Shown here piece by piece: positions 61,403 to 64,000 of a stretch of 64,000 nucleotides of DNA. The translations under genes were made by a program, and so were the position numbers. Numbering within the stretch: the stretch's first letter is position 1; each line of letters opens with the position of its first letter. The DNA is from an uncultured Lachnospiraceae bacterium. Lineage in GTDB: Bacteria; Bacillota; Clostridia; Lachnospirales; Lachnospiraceae. The notes under the pieces were generated by a model. The model was not told the DNA's origin, made no database searches, and saw only the letters and a list, made by a program, of their open reading frames with translations. The DNA lies in contig CACZBD010000016.1 in NCBI GenBank assembly GCA_902779305.1, forward strand, positions 1 through 64,000, in the 5' to 3' direction.

Positions 61403-63064
61403 ATGAAAAAGAAATGGATCGCGCCGGTCGCGGCCATCATGGCAACGCTGATGATCTTCACATCATGCGACGACTGGGATGAGGAAGACTACGATACGGA
61501 TGCGGAAATGTCGGAAGAGTACGACTACGACGATTCGGAACAGGAGGAAACGACGGCGCCTGCATCTTCCGCACTGTTTGACGCGGAAAAAGACTGGGAA
61601 CACGAATTTGCTTCGGAAAACACAAATGCGGGAACGGCTACTGTTATGGTCTACATGAACGGTTCCGACCTTGAGTCCGAGGCCGGACAGGGCTCGATCG
61701 ATATTAAGGAAATGATCGATTCCGGTGTCGGCGAAAATGTCAATGTCGTGATCCAGACGATGGGCACGAAACAGTGGCAGGATTACGGGATCGCATCCGA
61801 CAGGTCACAGACCTATGTGATCAGGGACGGCGATCTGGAACTTGTCCGCGACGACCTTGGGCAGCTTGACTGCACGAGAGCAGAGACGCTGTCCGACTTC
61901 ATCGGATTCTGTAAAACCGAATATCCGGCAGACCGTTACCTGTTTGTGTTTTGGGATCACGGCGGCGGTCCGGTCTTGGGATTCGGACTGGATGAATGGC
62001 AATCGGATGAGGAGAGCCTGACGATCTCGGAAATTGCACAGGCTTTTTCCAAGCATCAGGATATCCACTTTGATATTATCGGCATGGACTGCTGTATCAT
62101 GGGCAATCTGGAAACCTGTTATGCGCTTTCGCCGTTTTGCAGATATGCACTGCTCTCCGAGGATTTTGAATCGGAACTGGGCTGGGCTTATACGAGATGG
62201 TTAAAACGCCTGGAAGAGACCCCGGGGATCGCGGCCCCGATCCTTGGCAAGACGATCGTGGACGATACGATCAAAGAGAACGAGGAAAATATGTACGGCG
62301 ATTCCGCGTGCATCAGCCTGTTCAACGAAGCCGTCGTGGCTGATCTGTTCCGTGCGTGGAAAGCATATGCCTATAAGAATGAGGCGGCGATGCTGAAGAA
62401 GAATTTCAGCCGCGTTCATAAAGCAAGAGGACGGGCGAGATCCTGGTGGGACAATGAGAGTAATGCCAAAATATCCGATTATTATATCAGTGACATGCTG
62501 GCGATCATCGAGAGCGTGGATTCGAGCAGCGATGAGGCAAAGAAACTTCTGTCTGCGTTGAAAGCCAGCATCTCCTATTACGGACATACCAAAGACAAAA
62601 ACGAACTGACCGGCCTTGCCGTTTCCCTTCCTTATGGCGATTCCGATTTCTATGACCGGCTGAAATCGGTGTACAGCGCACTCGGACTGGATAATGACTA
62701 TATCGGCTGGCTCAAGAAGTTTGTTTCCGAAAATGTCTCTTTCTATGACTATGACAGTTTTGAAAATGACTGGTCCGGCTGGGGCGCATACGAATCGGAT
62801 TACGGCTGCAATATTAGCGGCGGCGCGTCTTGCGAATACGGATATGACTATGAGAACAGCGACTATGAAGATGACTGGATCTACGATGCCGAAGAAGACA
62901 TCTGGTATCAGTACGTGGATGACGAGCTGTATCTCTATGATGAGGAATCGGACAGCATCTTCTATTATGATGAAGAAGAGGATGAGATCTACCGGTATGA
63001 TGAGTCGACGGATGACTGGGAACTCGTGGCGTGTCTGCCGGTTTCCGTTAAGTATAGTGCCTGA
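61403..63064 (+). CDS. Clostripain-family (C11) cysteine protease-like lipoprotein
   Basis: The 553-residue protein has a signal peptide with lipobox FTSC (cysteine near residue 23). A C11-type peptidase domain follows: ATVMVYMNGSDLESEAGQGS near residue 76, the catalytic histidine in FWDHGGGPVLGFGLDE (near residue 188) and the catalytic cysteine in GMDCCIMGNLET (near residue 230). The C-terminal tail of about 75 residues is extremely rich in Asp, Glu and Tyr (DYENSDYEDDWIYDAEED, DSIFYYDEEEDEIYRYDE). It probably cleaves after basic residues outside the cell. It starts 29 bp after the zinc-ribbon gene and overlaps the convergent kinase gene by 17 bp. Confidence 0.85.
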   Translation: MKKKWIAPVAAIMATLMIFTSCDDWDEEDYDTDAEMSEEYDYDDSEQEETTAPASSALFDAEKDWEHEFASENTNAGTATVMVYMNGSDLESEAGQGSIDIKEMIDSGVGENVNVVIQTMGTKQWQDYGIASDRSQTYVIRDGDLELVRDDLGQLDCTRAETLSDFIGFCKTEYPADRYLFVFWDHGGGPVLGFGLDEWQSDEESLTISEIAQAFSKHQDIHFDIIGMDCCIMGNLETCYALSPFCRYALLSEDFESELGWAYTRWLKRLEETPGIAAPILGKTIVDDTIKENEENMYGDSACISLFNEAVVADLFRAWKAYAYKNEAAMLKKNFSRVHKARGRARSWWDNESNAKISDYYISDMLAIIESVDSSSDEAKKLLSALKASISYYGHTKDKNELTGLAVSLPYGDSDFYDRLKSVYSALGLDNDYIGWLKKFVSENVSFYDYDSFENDWSGWGAYESDYGCNISGGASCEYGYDYENSDYEDDWIYDAEEDIWYQYVDDELYLYDEESDSIFYYDEEEDEIYRYDESTDDWELVACLPVSVKYSA

Positions 63065-63941
63065 GGATCCGCATAACGGAAGAATAATACGATCCGCCAA
63101 ACAGATTCAGATGATTTAGGAGCTGATATAAATGATAGAGATCCCTGCGGTCCTCATATCCGGGCTGCAGGGTTTTTTTTGCAAAATAGGCTTCATAAAA
63201 ATCACGGGAAAAGCCGCCGAACAGCTCCGTCATGGCAAGGTCCGCTTCCGGATGTCCGACATAGACGGCCGGATCGATCAAAATGGCATGCCCGTCTTCA
63301 CCCGTCATGAAATTGCCACCCCACAGGTCTCCGTGCAAAAGAGAGGGGGCATCCGGTTCGGTCAGAAGATCATCCAGATGGTCGAGAAGTTGCAGGATCC
63401 GTGATTTTTCCGTATGGTCAAAATAAGAGGATGCCATTTCAAACTGCGGCGCAAGGCGGCACGCGCGGTAAAAATCAATCCAAGTGTTTTTGGGCGTGTT
63501 GATTTGCTTTGTGGCACCGATGATGTTGTCCATGTGGAAGCCGAATCTGCCGTCCGGAACGAAAGAAGCAGCATCCGCTGTATGCATGTCTGCAAGCGCA
63601 GATCCGAAGGTTTCCCAGAAATCGGGAATGCGTTTTGAACTGTTTACATATTCGAGAAGCAAAAAGGCGGCAGTATTTTCCACACCGATCCCGAGGACTT
63701 TCGGTGTCCCGATGGTGCCTGTCTTAGCGATCGCAAGGAGACCTTCGGCTTCCGCTTCATAAAAGGACGGACCCTTTCCGCGGTTTGTTTTCATGAAGAT
63801 CCGGTTGCCGTCGGAGAGCTCTAAAAGAAACGCTTCGTTGATATCACCGCCGGAAACGCTGCTTTTCTGTATGATGGAAACGCCTGTCCCGAATAAAGAG
63901 CGGATCAGACCGGACAGTGACAAAAACTCTTTTTGCTGCAT
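63048..63941 (-). CDS. Fructosamine-kinase-like protein
   Basis: The 297-residue protein has the fructosamine/ketosamine-3-kinase pattern: SVSGGDINEAFLLEL near the start, FMKTNRGKGPSFYEAEAEGL with the ATP-binding lysine, the catalytic LLHGDLWGGNFM (near residue 203), and LIDPAVYVGHPEADLAMTELFGG. Such enzymes phosphorylate sugar-amine adducts on proteins or free amines so that they are removed. It is cytosolic. GGAGG is well placed before the ATG on the minus strand. The 3' end overlaps the convergent clostripain-like gene by 17 bp. Confidence 0.88.
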   Translation of the reverse strand: MQQKEFLSLSGLIRSLFGTGVSIIQKSSVSGGDINEAFLLELSDGNRIFMKTNRGKGPSFYEAEAEGLLAIAKTGTIGTPKVLGIGVENTAAFLLLEYVNSSKRIPDFWETFGSALADMHTADAASFVPDGRFGFHMDNIIGATKQINTPKNTWIDFYRACRLAPQFEMASSYFDHTEKSRILQLLDHLDDLLTEPDAPSLLHGDLWGGNFMTGEDGHAILIDPAVYVGHPEADLAMTELFGGFSRDFYEAYFAKKTLQPGYEDRRDLYHLYQLLNHLNLFGGSYYSSVMRILRHYT

Positions 63942-63974
63942 ATAACCTCCGGAATATACAGGAGTAAAGGGATC

Positions 63975-64000
63975 GTGATCGCATTTTTACTTGCGTTTGG
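63975..64000 (+). CDS. Possible start of a further gene (partial)
   Basis: GGAGTAAAGG precedes a GTG at 63975, and the frame stays open to the end of the window with a hydrophobic start (MIAFLLAF). It is divergent from the fructosamine-kinase gene. Only eight codons are visible, so this is uncertain. Confidence 0.25.

Overview
The window looks like a chromosomal segment of a Gram-positive anaerobe of class Clostridia, most likely a Lachnospiraceae-type gut or rumen bacterium. Supporting signs are medium GC content, strong AGGAGG ribosome binding sites, a three-component sugar sensor of the XylFII-LytS-YesN kind, a threonine operon using the proposed homoserine kinase in place of ThrB, lipoproteins with Gram-positive lipoboxes, and an FMN riboswitch in front of a RibU-type ECF transporter. 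The species cannot be named from sequence alone. Almost all genes lie on the plus strand. Only three are on the minus strand: a DUF4153 membrane protein, a Ser/Thr kinase and a fructosamine-kinase-like gene.

Layout. 1-1000: AT-rich junction with the tail of a membrane protein and a 5'-truncated tyrosine recombinase. 1.0-3.0 kb: HTH regulator, MIF-like tautomerase, zinc-ribbon membrane protein. 3.1-13.9 kb: a large sugar-uptake locus with a membrane-anchored binding protein, LytS-type kinase, YesN-type regulator, a second binding lipoprotein, then a ChvE-like binding protein, an ATPase and two different permeases. 14.6-17.7 kb: Gld-type ABC exporter with fused permease and auxiliary domain. 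17.8-23.8 kb: SDR oxidoreductase, Ca/Na exchanger, thioredoxin reductase, SH3/NlpC-P60 wall hydrolase, NhaC antiporter. 23.8-24.15 kb: a 373-bp intergenic region with three clustered DnaA-box-like 9-mers and a 12-bp perfect hairpin. 24.1-34.0 kb: housekeeping block hpf, mtnA, secA, prfB, then ACT protein, hom, proposed homoserine kinase and lysC. 34.1-43.6 kb: DUF4153 protein, HhH-SNF2 helicase, two secreted coiled-coil proteins and a membrane Ser/Thr kinase. 43.7-47.7 kb: ferredoxin-like DUF362 protein, HExxH protein, membrane proteins, FMN riboswitch and ribU. 48.3-53.3 kb: t6A genes tsaE, tsaB, rimI, RNase Z, a membrane protein, tsaD, then ispD. 53.3-57.9 kb: MFS transporter, a compact CzrA-like metal-efflux operon, esterase. 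57.9-58.3 kb: two serine tRNAs. 58.5-64 kb: lipoprotein, Q-rich zinc-ribbon protein, clostripain-like lipoprotein, fructosamine kinase.

Functional links. The sugar locus is a self-contained sense-and-import unit. The metal operon is complete: a separate metal-binding protein, a P-type ATPase without its own N-terminal metal domain, and an ArsR regulator with a full alpha-5 zinc site, read from a consensus promoter with a 9-bp inverted repeat just downstream. The t6A genes are nearly contiguous. The lysC gene carries a strong internal ribosome binding site that would give a separate regulatory subunit, as known for Bacillus subtilis aspartokinase II. I found no CRISPR array, prophage or obvious defence island. 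The least explained items are the DnaA-box cluster, the HhH-SNF2 protein, the coiled-coil/kinase envelope locus and the three-binding-protein sugar system.
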